Shown in pieces: positions 23,470 through 32,901 of a stretch of DNA of 64,000 nucleotides. The translations under genes were made by a program, and so were the position numbers. Under the pieces are notes generated by a model that worked only from the letters and a program-made list of their open reading frames with translations, did not search any database and was not told the DNA's origin. The stretch comes from Clostridiales bacterium (GTDB taxonomy: Bacteria; Bacillota; Clostridia; Oscillospirales; Oscillospiraceae): NCBI GenBank assembly GCA_012838665.1, contig DUOX01000016.1:44061-108060 (forward strand). Reading direction: 5' to 3'. The first letter of the stretch is position 1, and each line of letters opens with the position of its first letter.

Positions 23470-25191
23470 CTATCGTCCCACGCGTCCCATGTTGTTAATC
23501 ATAGTGTTAAGCATTTCATCTATCGTAGTGATTATACGGGCACAGGCATCAAAGGACTGCTGAAAAACTATGAGGTTAGTGGCTTCTTCATCCAAATCTA
23601 CGCCGGAGATGGATGTCCTTTGCCTGTCAACGCTGTTAATCAGCGACTCTCTGGTATCCAATATGCTCCTGCTTGAATCTATCGCAATGGCCAGATGCCC
23701 CACAATGCTGTTGAGCTTGCCGTAATAGTTGCTAGAGTTGAGGTCATTGAAAAGCTCCAGAGCAATTATATTATTACCTGTCTCCGTCACTCCATCATTA
23801 AGCGTAACTGGCTCTGAGGAGCCTGCTATATTATAAACGTTGCTCAGTATATCCTCACTGAGTGTAAAATTGCCCGCCGTAATTTGAGAATAACCGCCGT
23901 CAGGTACTTCAAAGAAACTAACCTCTGTATCCTTTGTTGCACCGGGGTAAGTGTATCCACGGTAATGTATCTCGTTTATATTTTTGGCAATCTCACGGGC
24001 AAGGCTGTTCAGCTGATTCATATAGTAGGGAATTCCGGAGTTGTTTGGCCCCGTTTCCGTAATCATCTCCATATGGGCATAAAGCTGGCCTCCGGTTATT
24101 GTCCCGGCTTCCCGGCCCAAAGCGCCGTTGTCCAAAGTGAGGTAGTTGCGATTAAACGCGACCCATGCCTCGACGGTATCGCCGCAGGCCTTGGCGCCAT
24201 CAACCAGCAAAATTCCGTTGAATTCCACACTTGTTGTTCCATCAGAATTTTCTATGGAATCAACCTGCCCATATTCGCCCAATAAATTTTTGAGGTTTTC
24301 TACATAGTTTTCAATTTGCCCGCCATCGTCAAAACCAGGGTCCTCCAGTATTTGCGCATTTATTTGGGCCATATTGTTTATAATTTCGTTTATATCTTCA
24401 ATATGGCTTGACGGGTTGCTAATGGTAATTTGATTAAATTGGTTTCCGGTCACAAGACCGAGGCCGCCGATTTTTACATCCAGCATGCTGGGGTTATCGG
24501 AGTTTATGCTGTATGTGATGTTTGCAAGACCGGACAATTCATCCAGAAGCAGGTTCCGCTCATCCCGCAGGTCGTTCGCAATTTGTCCGCTGCGCTCGTA
24601 GCTGGCGATTGCCTCGTTCAGGTGTTTCAACTCTTTGGCTATGGCGTTAATTCTGTTGGCCACTACGCTGATGCTCTCGTTCTGTGTGTGCCAAAGATCT
24701 ATCATTTCCTCGTATATGATGTTGAAATTATTGGTCATGCTGAGGGCCTGCTGCTGAACATTGGTACGAAATTCCACGCTGGAGGTATCACTTGAAAACA
24801 TATTCAAAGCGGAGAAAAAGTTCTCGATTGAAGTGGTCAGGCTACTTTCCACATTGAGCTCGTTAAGCAACCCCTCCAGATATGTAAGGCCCTGGACCCT
24901 CCTGTCGCTGTGCATGTAGTTCGAATTCAAGTCCCTGTACTGCTGGTCCAGATAAGAGCTACGGAGCTGCTGAATCTCCAGTATATCAACTCCCTGCCCC
25001 ACCCTTTTGTTATAAAACTGGCTTATTAAATATGTCCCCTGACCCGGTTCTCTCGCGGAAGTTATCACCCGCTGCCGGGTGTAGCCGGGCGTATTTACAT
25101 TGGCAATATTGTGCCCTGTAACGTCAATATTCGTTCTTGCCGCCACAAGCCCGGATTTTGCCGTTTCTATTCCTCCGAAAGTGGAAGCCAT
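23470..25191 (-). CDS. flgK: Flagellar hook-associated protein 1 (FlgK)
   Basis: FlgK forms the first hook-filament junction ring. The N-terminus (GIETAKSGLVAARTNIDVTGHNIANVNTPGYTRQR) is the flagellar rod/hook signature and the C-terminus (SGVDLDEEATNLIVFQQSFDACARIITTIDEML) matches the D0 helix. At 573 residues it is within the FlgK range. GAGGTG precedes the ATG. It lies between flgN, its chaperone, and flgL. Confidence 0.93.
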   Translation of the reverse strand: MASTFGGIETAKSGLVAARTNIDVTGHNIANVNTPGYTRQRVITSAREPGQGTYLISQFYNKRVGQGVDILEIQQLRSSYLDQQYRDLNSNYMHSDRRVQGLTYLEGLLNELNVESSLTTSIENFFSALNMFSSDTSSVEFRTNVQQQALSMTNNFNIIYEEMIDLWHTQNESISVVANRINAIAKELKHLNEAIASYERSGQIANDLRDERNLLLDELSGLANITYSINSDNPSMLDVKIGGLGLVTGNQFNQITISNPSSHIEDINEIINNMAQINAQILEDPGFDDGGQIENYVENLKNLLGEYGQVDSIENSDGTTSVEFNGILLVDGAKACGDTVEAWVAFNRNYLTLDNGALGREAGTITGGQLYAHMEMITETGPNNSGIPYYMNQLNSLAREIAKNINEIHYRGYTYPGATKDTEVSFFEVPDGGYSQITAGNFTLSEDILSNVYNIAGSSEPVTLNDGVTETGNNIIALELFNDLNSSNYYGKLNSIVGHLAIAIDSSRSILDTRESLINSVDRQRTSISGVDLDEEATNLIVFQQSFDACARIITTIDEMLNTMINNMGRVGR

Positions 25192-25206
25192 CTTTTCACC
25201 TCAATC

Positions 25207-25719
25207 TTATGCGTGATACTCCAAAAGGCTTGGTTCCTGACCGTTTTCCTCTGTGTTGCCCTGTATATCGTAGGCATGTACTTTACTCTTGGGGTTTATA
25301 ATCAAATTGAGCATGAAATCAGTATAGTCAATTTGGTGATGTAATAGCTCCCTGATTTTTGAATTGGCGGAGGCCAATTCATCAAGGGCTTTGGATAACC
25401 TGTTTCCGGTTTCGGTTAAACGCAGACCGCAGTCCGCATCGTCAATCAGGCCAATAAGGTCCTTCAGTCTCAGGCCGCTTTCGGAAAGACCCAGAGCATT
25501 GGCGAGGGCGTCGGCTTTTGATATCCTCTCCTGCTCTTTTTCCTGAAGAGTTAAAACCAGCTCTTCTTCTCTTTCCAGGACTTCGCTGAGACCTTCCACA
25601 TCAGCGGCCACCAATAGGGATTCCTTTTCACCCGCTGACTGGATTAGCTTGTTTATCAGGTCCATGCTTTCCTCCAGGACCTGGAGAAGGGCCTGGGTAG
25701 CTTCCGTCACGGCAACCAT
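25207..25719 (-). CDS. flgN: FlgN-type flagellar export chaperone
   Basis: This 170-residue helical protein (LLQVLEESMDLINKLIQSAGEKESLLVAADVEGL, then REEELVLTLQEKEQERI) fits the FlgN family, which keeps FlgK and FlgL export-competent in the cytoplasm. It has long amphipathic helices and no signal. Its place between flgM and flgK is the conserved order. GGAGG precedes the ATG. The symbol rests on fold and context, since FlgN is poorly conserved. Confidence 0.83.
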   Translation of the reverse strand: MVAVTEATQALLQVLEESMDLINKLIQSAGEKESLLVAADVEGLSEVLEREEELVLTLQEKEQERISKADALANALGLSESGLRLKDLIGLIDDADCGLRLTETGNRLSKALDELASANSKIRELLHHQIDYTDFMLNLIINPKSKVHAYDIQGNTEENGQEPSLLEYHA

Positions 25720-25734
25720 AAGAATACCTCCAAA

Positions 25735-26031
25735 TTAAATACTGTCCGGAATGCCGCCGAGAATTTTATCCGCTACATCTTCGGCAGAAACATGATAGGA
25801 GTTATTCTTGATTTGATTGATAATTTCGGCGACCTTGATTTCCTCATCCCGGCCGATTCTATTCATGGCTTCCTTAGCCTCTTTAATAAGGGAAGAAAAC
25901 CTTTGGGCCTCCTGAGACAAGTCGAGACTGTCGGAAATCCCGGGATTCCCGGCGTTCTGAGGTCGAGTATTATTGACAATGTTGCTGTATTTGGAAATGG
26001 CTTCACTTTGATGTAAAGGATTAATTTTCAT
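25735..26031 (-). CDS. flgM: Anti-sigma-28 factor FlgM
   Basis: FlgM holds FliA (sigma-28) inactive until it is exported through the finished hook-basal body. The 98-residue protein has the family pattern: an N-terminal disordered part with Asn/Pro (MKINPLHQSEAISKY) and C-terminal helices that bind sigma (DSLDLSQEAQRFSSLIKEA, IAEIINQIKNN-like EIINQIKNNSYHVSAEDVADKI). GAGGTAA precedes the ATG. It is in the operon behind the sigma-28 promoter candidate at 28205-28231. Confidence 0.9.
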   Translation of the reverse strand: MKINPLHQSEAISKYSNIVNNTRPQNAGNPGISDSLDLSQEAQRFSSLIKEAKEAMNRIGRDEEIKVAEIINQIKNNSYHVSAEDVADKILGGIPDSI

Positions 26032-26068
26032 GGCGATTACCTCATTATTGCTTTTGCATATATATTGA

Positions 26069-26476
26069 CTAATACCTTCTATGGCCGTGCATCAATGGCC
26101 TTGTCTTCTTATCGTCTGTTCTGTTTGTTTTTGACTGCGGCTTTTCCGCCCTGTCTTTTTCCGGTGATAAGCTTTGTTTGCATTGAGGGCACAGCGAGCC
26201 GCCGGAGGTTTCCGCGCCGCAGATTATGCATTTTTTCCCCTTGGCCGACCTGCCCTGTATTTGTATCCTGCCCCGGTCAATAAGATAATTAAGCTCCCGC
26301 TCCGAGACGCCAGTGTTTTGAATAATAGAGGCAAAGTCGGCGCTGTCGGGGTTTTGGTATATATATTTTCTGACCTTGACAAACCCTTCGTCTACCTTGT
26401 TCATGCATTCAACACATATTCCCGTACCCATATCGTTAAAGAGCTTTTCACAAAACTGACACTTATTCAGCGCCAT
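26069..26476 (-). CDS. YvyF-like flagellar-operon protein (TIGR03826 type)
   Basis: This protein has a zinc-finger-like Cys pattern at the N-terminus (CQFCEKLF, then CVEC) and another near residue 85 (CIICG, CPQC). Between them is a helix-turn-helix-like part (GVSERELNYLIDRGRIQI). This is the layout of YvyF, found just before flgM in Bacillus and Clostridia. The end is basic and Lys-rich. ATG 26476 was chosen because GAGGTGG lies upstream. A role in late flagellar regulation is plausible but not shown. Confidence 0.78.
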   Translation of the reverse strand: MALNKCQFCEKLFNDMGTGICVECMNKVDEGFVKVRKYIYQNPDSADFASIIQNTGVSERELNYLIDRGRIQIQGRSAKGKKCIICGAETSGGSLCPQCKQSLSPEKDRAEKPQSKTNRTDDKKTRPLMHGHRRY

Positions 26477-26506
26477 TCCAGCCACCTCTTCCAATAAATA
26501 TGCACT

Positions 26507-27262
26507 TTACCTGATATTATTGGCAAGTCCATCCATATCATCAGCTGTTTTCAAGGCCCGGCTGGCTAAAGAATATGCCCTTTGCGACCGGATTAGCAGG
26601 GTCAGTTCCTGGGCCAAATCCACATTGGAACTCTCAATTTTGCCCTGCTCAATACGGGCGTCCTCCAGGGGCGTAGGTTCTCCGGCGGTCTCAGAGGGCC
26701 GGTAACAGGTTTCCCCTGCGGCCAGCAGCCCGTCATTGTTGGGAAAAGTCACAATTCCCAGAGCCGCCAACTCGCCATCCTCGTTGCGAAGCATGGTCCC
26801 GTTGGCAATGTTAAGCCCTGTCAAATCCTTGGGCAAGGCAATCCGGTTTCCGTCCCTGTCCAGAACATAGTAGCCCTGGGAACTGACCAGGTAGCTCGCA
26901 TCCTCCTCCGCCGAGAGGGAAAAGCTGCCGTTCCTGGTGTAAAGGATTTCCCCCTGAGTATTTTCAAGGGTAAAAAACCCCTCCCCTATAATGGCAAAAT
27001 CCAAGATAGAATTTGTGGTCTCAAGCCTGCCTTCGGAAAAATCCGTGGTTGTGGCGTTCATCAGGACGCCGCTGCCTTTAAGCAGGTTGGAGGCCATGCT
27101 GTCCCCGGCAGGGTTCTCCATCAAATTGTATAGGGCATCCTTAAAGTCCACCCTGGTGGACTTATAGCCCACGGTATTTACATTTGATATGTTCGCGGCA
27201 ATAGTGTCCAGTCTGTTTTGCTGCGCTTTGAGTCCGGTTGCGGCAGTATATATAGCTTGCAT
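26507..27262 (-). CDS. flgG: Flagellar basal-body rod protein (FlgG type)
   Basis: This is a rod or hook-basal-body protein of the FlgF/FlgG group, exported by the flagellar type III system. The N-terminus (QAIYTAATGLKAQQNRLDTIAANISNVNTVGYKS) and C-terminal SSNVDLAQELTLLIRSQRAYSLASRAL are diagnostic. At 251 residues it matches FlgG. ATG 27262 was taken; the frame opens 7 codons earlier. It is one of two adjacent paralogues, and the assignment of F versus G is by order and similarity to FlhP-type proteins. Confidence 0.85.
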   Translation of the reverse strand: MQAIYTAATGLKAQQNRLDTIAANISNVNTVGYKSTRVDFKDALYNLMENPAGDSMASNLLKGSGVLMNATTTDFSEGRLETTNSILDFAIIGEGFFTLENTQGEILYTRNGSFSLSAEEDASYLVSSQGYYVLDRDGNRIALPKDLTGLNIANGTMLRNEDGELAALGIVTFPNNDGLLAAGETCYRPSETAGEPTPLEDARIEQGKIESSNVDLAQELTLLIRSQRAYSLASRALKTADDMDGLANNIR

Positions 27263-27356
27263 ATTCTCCCCCCTGCGCCGCATATTATCTGCGGCCGCCG
27301 CATTTACGGAGTGCGGCCCACCGTTTTTCTGTCGGAACTGGCGAAAATCCTGCAGC

Positions 27357-28118
27357 TTAACCGTTGATGCTGCCCAGTTTTACTGCAAATCCAAGGGTTT
27401 CGTCCGTCATCTTAAGAGCCCTCTGGTTTGCCTCATACTTTCGATACAGGGAGATTAAATCCACCATTTCGCTGGCTACGTCCACATTTGAGCTTTCCTG
27501 CATCCCCTGCCTGATGGAGTAGCCCTCGGCCTCCGCAGGCTGGGCCCCTCCATAGATTGAATAGAGGGTGCTACCTTCCTTGCGCAATACGCCGGTGTCC
27601 TCAAAAGTCACTATGCGGAGCCTGTTGGGCACTGCATATTCGCCGGTTATGGTTCCGTCCACAGCCACGGTAAAATCGGTGGAGCCAACATAGATTCTGC
27701 CGTTTTCACCGAGAACATAGTTGCCATCCCCGGTGACAAGGTAACCTTCCGAGTTTACCGCGAAGTTCCCCGCCCTGGTGTAGCGCTCTCCGGCCTCCGT
27801 CTCAATGACAAAAAATCCTTCTCCGGCAATTGCCAGGTCCGTGGGCCTGTTTGTCTGCTCCAGGCTGCCCTGGACAAAATTTGTGATGAGCTCGTCCACG
27901 TGGGTGCCAAAGCTGTAGGGGCCCACAAGGTTCCTGCCGTAGATATTGATGTTGGGGTCATTTTTCCTCTCCAACATCACCTCATCAAATGGCGTGGTGA
28001 GCAAAGTATCCTTCTTATAGCCCGTAGTTTCAACATTAACGATATTGTTTGTCAAAACATCCATCCTGTTTCTCTGGACCATCATTCCTGTAGCCGAGGT
28101 GTATAATCCGCGTATCAT
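27357..28118 (-). CDS. flgF: Flagellar basal-body rod protein (FlgF type)
   Basis: The protein begins MIRGLYTSATGMMVQRNRMDVLTNNIVNVETTGYKK, the rod-protein signature, and ends SSNVDVASEMVDLISLYRKYEANQRALKMTD. At 253 residues it fits FlgF/FlhO. It is the first gene after a sigma-28 promoter candidate, 94 bp ahead of flgG. The start at 28118 has AAAGGAG upstream; an earlier in-frame ATG lacks support. It forms part of the rod, in the periplasmic/cell-wall zone. Confidence 0.85.
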   Translation of the reverse strand: MIRGLYTSATGMMVQRNRMDVLTNNIVNVETTGYKKDTLLTTPFDEVMLERKNDPNINIYGRNLVGPYSFGTHVDELITNFVQGSLEQTNRPTDLAIAGEGFFVIETEAGERYTRAGNFAVNSEGYLVTGDGNYVLGENGRIYVGSTDFTVAVDGTITGEYAVPNRLRIVTFEDTGVLRKEGSTLYSIYGGAQPAEAEGYSIRQGMQESSNVDVASEMVDLISLYRKYEANQRALKMTDETLGFAVKLGSING

Positions 28119-28204
28119 ATTATTATACTCCTTTCGGTATGACAGAAACATACCTCCAGTATCCCAGGGAAGGCGTAACCGGATGCTATGTATTCATATC
28201 ATAC

Positions 28205-28231
28205 ATATCGAATGAATTTTTATTATTTTTA
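28205..28231 (-). promoter_or_regulatory. Sigma-28 promoter candidate for flgF-csrA block
   Basis: On the minus strand, TAAA is followed, after 15 bp, by TTCGATAT (consensus GCCGATAT, 6 of 8). It lies in the 196-bp gap between fliA and flgF, about 90 bp before flgF. The spacer equals that of the hag promoter. Confidence 0.7.
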
Positions 28232-28314
28232 GAAAATAATGAGTTTTTTGCCTATTATACAAATTTTCCATCTGCTTTGGCGTCTATTCTGTCGTTTTTG
28301 ATATATCGGTGGTG

Positions 28315-29058
28315 CTAAGCCCCCAAAGCCTTTCTCATATCCATAAGTATCTTGGAATGTATTTGGGATACCCGGGATTCCGATATGTTCAATATCCTGG
28401 CAATGCTCTTCATAGTCATGCCCTCGTAATAATGGAGGGTAATAACCATCCGCTCCCTTTCGGGCAGGGTTTCCACAAGGTCCCTCAGGACAGCCTTCAT
28501 GTCCTTGCTCTCTACTATATGGTACGGGTCGTTTGACGAACTGCCAAAAGACTCTTCGGTCTCCTTCTCATAGAGCATTGACTCAAAATGGACAAGGTTG
28601 AACATATGAGCCTTTTGCAGCACCTTTCGCACTCCGGAGACCTGCTCTCCCAAATAGTCGGCAATCTCCTCATCCGTAGGCGCCCGGTTCAGCTGGGACT
28701 CGAGGGTTTCATAAGCCTGCTGGATGTTGTTAATCTTTTTTCTCAGACTTGTGGGAGCCCAGTCCTGCTTTCTCATGTAATCAATGATTTCGCCCCGTAT
28801 TCTGAGAGACGCATAGGTTTGAAATTTTACACCCTTGGACTGGTCAAACTTGTTAACCGCGTCTATTAGCCCGATAACCCCGTAGCTCATCAATTCGTCT
28901 TTTTCGCTGTAATCCTTGTACTGGGGCATAAGCCGTTTTACGACCATGGCCACCAGATAAATATAATGAGATATTATCTGGTTTTTTACTTCCGCGCTCC
29001 CATTTTTGAAATATTCATCCCATAGGCGGTCAACGTTACTCGTTTCCTCCGTACTCAT
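28315..29058 (-). CDS. fliA: Flagellar sigma factor FliA (sigma-28, SigD type)
   Basis: FliA directs transcription of late flagellar and chemotaxis genes. The protein has the region 2 segment SEKDELMSYGVIGLIDAVNKFDQSKGVKFQTYASLRIRGEIIDYMRKQDW, region 3 (APTSLRKKINNIQQAYE) and region 4 HTH (GMTMKSIARILNISESRVSQIHSKIL). At 247 residues it is normal. ATG 29058 was chosen because GGAG lies 10 nt upstream, while the earlier ATG abuts the box. It overlaps the PilZ gene by 23 nt. FlgM should be its partner. Confidence 0.93.
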   Translation of the reverse strand: MSTEETSNVDRLWDEYFKNGSAEVKNQIISHYIYLVAMVVKRLMPQYKDYSEKDELMSYGVIGLIDAVNKFDQSKGVKFQTYASLRIRGEIIDYMRKQDWAPTSLRKKINNIQQAYETLESQLNRAPTDEEIADYLGEQVSGVRKVLQKAHMFNLVHFESMLYEKETEESFGSSSNDPYHIVESKDMKAVLRDLVETLPERERMVITLHYYEGMTMKSIARILNISESRVSQIHSKILMDMRKALGA

Positions 29059-29737
29059 GCTGACCATGCTCCTTTAAATTTCTATATGTTAGCTGGCTGC
29101 GCTGACTTAATATAACAAGCCTTATCAATACATCCCTACATTTTTCAGGAAGGTCCTCAAAAGCTATTCCTAATAGGTATTTACATTTCTTTCTGTTTGT
29201 CTCTATACACCGGACTACCCTGCCCCTTATTATAGGGAAGGTTTCGTTGATGTCGAACATTTTTATTCTGATGGCAAACTCCATTATTTGCCCTTCCTGG
29301 CATCGTTCATCGTAGCGTATCAGCATACCGGTCTCGCTTATGTCAACGGTGGTGGTCTTTGCCCACTTTTCCGTGGGGCCGGGCCCCTCTACCCTTTTAC
29401 GGGCGTTTACCTCTATCCTCTCCCGGACCCGGTAAGCCTCTCTTCTTTGCAGACATGAATACTCACCATCGGCCTTGAGCTCAATAATGGTGTTTTTGCC
29501 GCTGTCGTCAAAATCAATAACGTGGGCTTCAAACATGATTATGCCTCTGTCGGTGATACAGGAAACTGAATATTTGTCCCCGTTATCCACCATACACCCG
29601 TTGCCGCCCGGCACCAAAACAGTGATGGTATCTTTACCGGTTACCTTATACAGCGATGCGGCAAAATTCCCCCACCTCCCCTTGAGGTGTACCTCGTGTC
29701 CTGTTTTTAGAATCCTTTCTAAATTCACAGCTTTCAC
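29036..29737 (-). CDS. PilZ-domain protein, flagellar brake (YcgR/YpfA) type
   Basis: This cytoplasmic protein has an N-terminal YcgR-N-like domain (about 1-95) and a C-terminal PilZ domain. The c-di-GMP motif is present: QRREAYRVR (RxxxR) near residue 97 and DISETGMLIRYD (D/NxSxxG) near 135. It probably binds c-di-GMP and slows the motor or lowers motility, as YcgR and YpfA do. It sits between flhA and fliA, where many Firmicutes have flhF and flhG. It overlaps fliA. Confidence 0.85.
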   Translation of the reverse strand: MKAVNLERILKTGHEVHLKGRWGNFAASLYKVTGKDTITVLVPGGNGCMVDNGDKYSVSCITDRGIIMFEAHVIDFDDSGKNTIIELKADGEYSCLQRREAYRVRERIEVNARKRVEGPGPTEKWAKTTTVDISETGMLIRYDERCQEGQIMEFAIRIKMFDINETFPIIRGRVVRCIETNRKKCKYLLGIAFEDLPEKCRDVLIRLVILSQRSQLTYRNLKEHGQHEYGGNE

Positions 29738-29751
29738 CCCGAATTTTGATA

Positions 29752-31788
29752 CTAGGCTATCTTAATAATGCTATCGATGTGCAGTTCCATGCTCTGCTCC
29801 ACTTCCGCATATGACAAGACTACCAAATCCGGCATAACCTGCTCTATTATCTTCTTGAACCTTGGTCTCACTACCGGAGCCGTAAGTATGACAACTCTTT
29901 TGCCCTGCATGGCCATTTTATCGGCAAGCTCCTTGGTGTGCATGAATATCTTCTGAAGCTGAGCGGGCTCAAGGGCAGTAACTGTGCCTGTGTCAAGGCG
30001 CTTTGTCTTTTCAACTATCATCTGCTCAATCTCAGCATCCAGGGCTACAACGGCAACATCGTCCCCCTTTAGGAAACGGTTCGTAATAACCCGGCTGAGA
30101 TTTTGCCTGACATATTCCGTCAATTCATCCGGGTTCCTAGTAACAGAGGCATAGTCTGCAAGAGTTTCAATTATAGTGGCAAAATTCCTGATAGGAACGT
30201 TCTCCCTCAACAGGCGGACAAGAATTTTCTGTATTTCACCGTAAGAGAACAGCTTGGGTATGACTTCTTCCACCAAAGCCGGCTGTTGCTTTGCAAGGTT
30301 CTCCACCAGCATCTGGACCTGCTGCCTGTTCATCAGCTCGTGGCTGTGCCTTTTTATAACCTCCATCAGGTGTGTGGTGATTACAGAGGGGGCATCTATG
30401 GTGGTATAACCCAGCAGTTCGGCCTTTTCGCGCTGTTTCCTTGTTATCCACAGTGCCGGCAGTCCAAAGGTGGGCTCTACCGTCTCAATTCCGGTTATGG
30501 TCTCGTCAACACCGTCAGAATTAATAGCCAGGTAATGGTCCGGCATAATCTCGCCCCGGGCCACCTCAACGCCTTTGATAAGTATTTTGTATTCGTTGGT
30601 ACTCAGCCGGATATTGTCCCGCAGGCGGATTGAGGGCAGAATTATGCCCAGTTCCATGGCGCACTGCCGGCGTATCATGATTACCCGCTCCAGCAAATCG
30701 CCTCCCAGACTCTTGTCCACCAGGGGCACAATGCCATAGCCAAACTCCAGCTCAAGCAGCTCCACCTGCAACAGATTAAGGACATTTTCCGGCTTCCGCT
30801 TTTCGTCAGCAGCCTCCGCCGCCGTATCTGGCTGAACGGGAGCCTGTATTTCCTTGACCTTTTTCCGCATATACAGCCCCGTCCCCAGTAAAACCGCCGC
30901 AATGAACATAATCTGCAGTTTGGGAAATCCCGGGACAAGAGCCAGAACAAGGAGTATTCCGCCGCAAATCAGCATCAGGTCAGGATTTGCAAGCAGCTGT
31001 CCCGAAAGGTCGGTGCCAAAGCTTCCCTCCGAAGCGGACCTTGTAACTATGATACCTGTGGCTGTGGAAATAAGCAATGCCGGGATTTGGGTAACCAGGC
31101 CGTTTCCCACCGTGGCGAGAGTATATACTTCAACGGCCTGTCCAATTTCCATGTCCTCCATGGTCATGCCGATGATAAGCCCGCCCACAATGTTTATGAG
31201 GGTTATAATTATGCTGATGATGGCATCGCCTTTTACAAACTTACTGGCGCCGTCCATGGAGCCGTAAAAATCCGCTTCCCGCTGTACCTCCGACCTGCGT
31301 TTTTTAGCGGTCGCCTCGTCAATGACTCCGGTATTCAGGTCCGCGTCTATGGCCATCTGCTTTCCCGGCATGGCGTCAAGGGTAAAGCGGGCGGCAACTT
31401 CGGATACGCGCTCGGAGCCCTTTGTGATGACTATAAACTGTATGGCAACAATTATTATAAAGGCCACGATTCCAACCACAAGGTTCCCGCCGATAACAAA
31501 GTTGCCGAAGGTGCGGATGACCTGGCCCGCGTTTCCTCCGTTGCCCAGTATCAGCTTTGTGGAAGACAGGCTCAGGGAAAGCCTGAAAAGGGTTGTGACC
31601 AGCAATAATGTGGGGAAAACGGAAAATTCAAGGGCGTTTTTAACGTATAGAGTGGCAAGAAGTATAAAAAGTGAAACTGAAATGTTCAATATGAGCAGGG
31701 CATCCAGCATCCACGTTTGCAGTGGAAGAATAATTATCATTATAATTCCAAGGATAAGCCCGCTGACCGCAATGTCCGATTTCTTCAT
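29752..31788 (-). CDS. flhA: Flagellar type III export gate protein FlhA
   Basis: FlhA is the membrane export gate that receives substrates and uses proton motive force. The N-terminal half has eight hydrophobic segments (LPLQTWMLDALLILNISVSLFILL at the start) with the FHIPEP-type loop (RFTLDAMPGKQMAIDADLNTG). The C-terminal cytoplasmic half follows from about residue 340. At 678 residues it is standard. Its ATG overlaps the flhB stop (ATGA). Confidence 0.95.
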   Translation of the reverse strand: MKKSDIAVSGLILGIIMIIILPLQTWMLDALLILNISVSLFILLATLYVKNALEFSVFPTLLLVTTLFRLSLSLSSTKLILGNGGNAGQVIRTFGNFVIGGNLVVGIVAFIIIVAIQFIVITKGSERVSEVAARFTLDAMPGKQMAIDADLNTGVIDEATAKKRRSEVQREADFYGSMDGASKFVKGDAIISIIITLINIVGGLIIGMTMEDMEIGQAVEVYTLATVGNGLVTQIPALLISTATGIIVTRSASEGSFGTDLSGQLLANPDLMLICGGILLVLALVPGFPKLQIMFIAAVLLGTGLYMRKKVKEIQAPVQPDTAAEAADEKRKPENVLNLLQVELLELEFGYGIVPLVDKSLGGDLLERVIMIRRQCAMELGIILPSIRLRDNIRLSTNEYKILIKGVEVARGEIMPDHYLAINSDGVDETITGIETVEPTFGLPALWITRKQREKAELLGYTTIDAPSVITTHLMEVIKRHSHELMNRQQVQMLVENLAKQQPALVEEVIPKLFSYGEIQKILVRLLRENVPIRNFATIIETLADYASVTRNPDELTEYVRQNLSRVITNRFLKGDDVAVVALDAEIEQMIVEKTKRLDTGTVTALEPAQLQKIFMHTKELADKMAMQGKRVVILTAPVVRPRFKKIIEQVMPDLVVLSYAEVEQSMELHIDSIIKIA

Positions 31789-32873
31789 TGCCCGCTACCT
31801 TTCAACTTGCCTTTAATGTTGTAAACATAAATCAGTATATCAGCAATCGCCTGGTACAGCTCCGGAGGTATCTCGTCGCCCACCCGGCAGGATTCGTAAA
31901 GGGCCCTGGCTACGGGTTTGTTCTCCACAATGGAAATTTTGTGCTCCGAGGCTATCTTTTTGATTCGCTCGGCCAGGAAGTCTTTTCCTTTTGCAACCAC
32001 CACCGGGGCATTGTCCTGGTCCTCTTTATATCTCAGGGCAACGGCAAGGTGGGTGGGGTTTGTAATTATCACATCTGCCCCGGGTATGCTGCTCATCATA
32101 CGCATTGTACTCATTTTACGCTGTTGCTGCTTGATTTTCGCCTTTACCTGGGGGTCGCCCTCCATCATCCTGGTTTCTTCCCTGACCTCCTGCTTGGTCA
32201 TCATGATTTCCTTTTCAAATTTCCACCACTGGTACAGGGCGTCTGCCGCCGAATAGATTACCAGCGCCATGGCAATCCTCAGGCCCATTGTAAAACAGGT
32301 TGAAAGGACTTTTATAAACGCTTTGGCGACGTTTGTATATATGAGGCTGGGAAATACGTTGACGAAATCTGCAAAATCCTTGTAAATAAGCCAGCCCATT
32401 ATTACTATTTTCAGGATGGATTTCAGCAGTTCCATAAGGGTGGATGCTGAAAAAATCCGCCTAAAGCCTTCAATCGGGTTTATTCTGCTGAAACTCGGCT
32501 TTAGCTTGTTTGTGGTAAAAAGGGGGCCTGTTTGAACCAGATGCGCCAAGGAACCTCCCAGCATAGCTATGAGCATTATTGGTAAAACAATGGGGAGCAC
32601 TTCAAACAGTATATTCTTATAGAGGATAGAGGCTGTATCCCTTGTAATAACCCTCGCCTCGTTAGCCAGGGAGACTGAATAATAGCCGGAGGTGAATTTC
32701 TGGATAGACTGGAAAAAGCCTTGATAACCTATTTTCAGAGCCCCGAACATGATAAAAAGGGAAATCGCCGAACACATGTCCGCGCTCTTATGTACCTCGC
32801 CCTTTTCCCTGACGTCTTTCCGTTTTTTCGCGGATGCTTTTTCAGTTTTCTCGCCGCCGTTGCCCCGGCCCAT
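31785..32873 (-). CDS. flhB: Flagellar type III export switch protein FlhB
   Basis: FlhB sets the switch from hook to filament export. It has four transmembrane segments and the cytoplasmic autocleavage motif NPTH at residues 272-275. The N-terminal part is basic (EKTEKASAKKRKDVREKGEV). At 362 residues it is normal. ATG 32873 was chosen with GGAGGG upstream, over a GTG three codons earlier. It is flanked by fliR and flhA. Confidence 0.94.
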   Translation of the reverse strand: MGRGNGGEKTEKASAKKRKDVREKGEVHKSADMCSAISLFIMFGALKIGYQGFFQSIQKFTSGYYSVSLANEARVITRDTASILYKNILFEVLPIVLPIMLIAMLGGSLAHLVQTGPLFTTNKLKPSFSRINPIEGFRRIFSASTLMELLKSILKIVIMGWLIYKDFADFVNVFPSLIYTNVAKAFIKVLSTCFTMGLRIAMALVIYSAADALYQWWKFEKEIMMTKQEVREETRMMEGDPQVKAKIKQQQRKMSTMRMMSSIPGADVIITNPTHLAVALRYKEDQDNAPVVVAKGKDFLAERIKKIASEHKISIVENKPVARALYESCRVGDEIPPELYQAIADILIYVYNIKGKLKGSGQ

Positions 32874-32901
32874 ACAAAGCACCCTCCCTCCGTAGCCGCC
32901 G

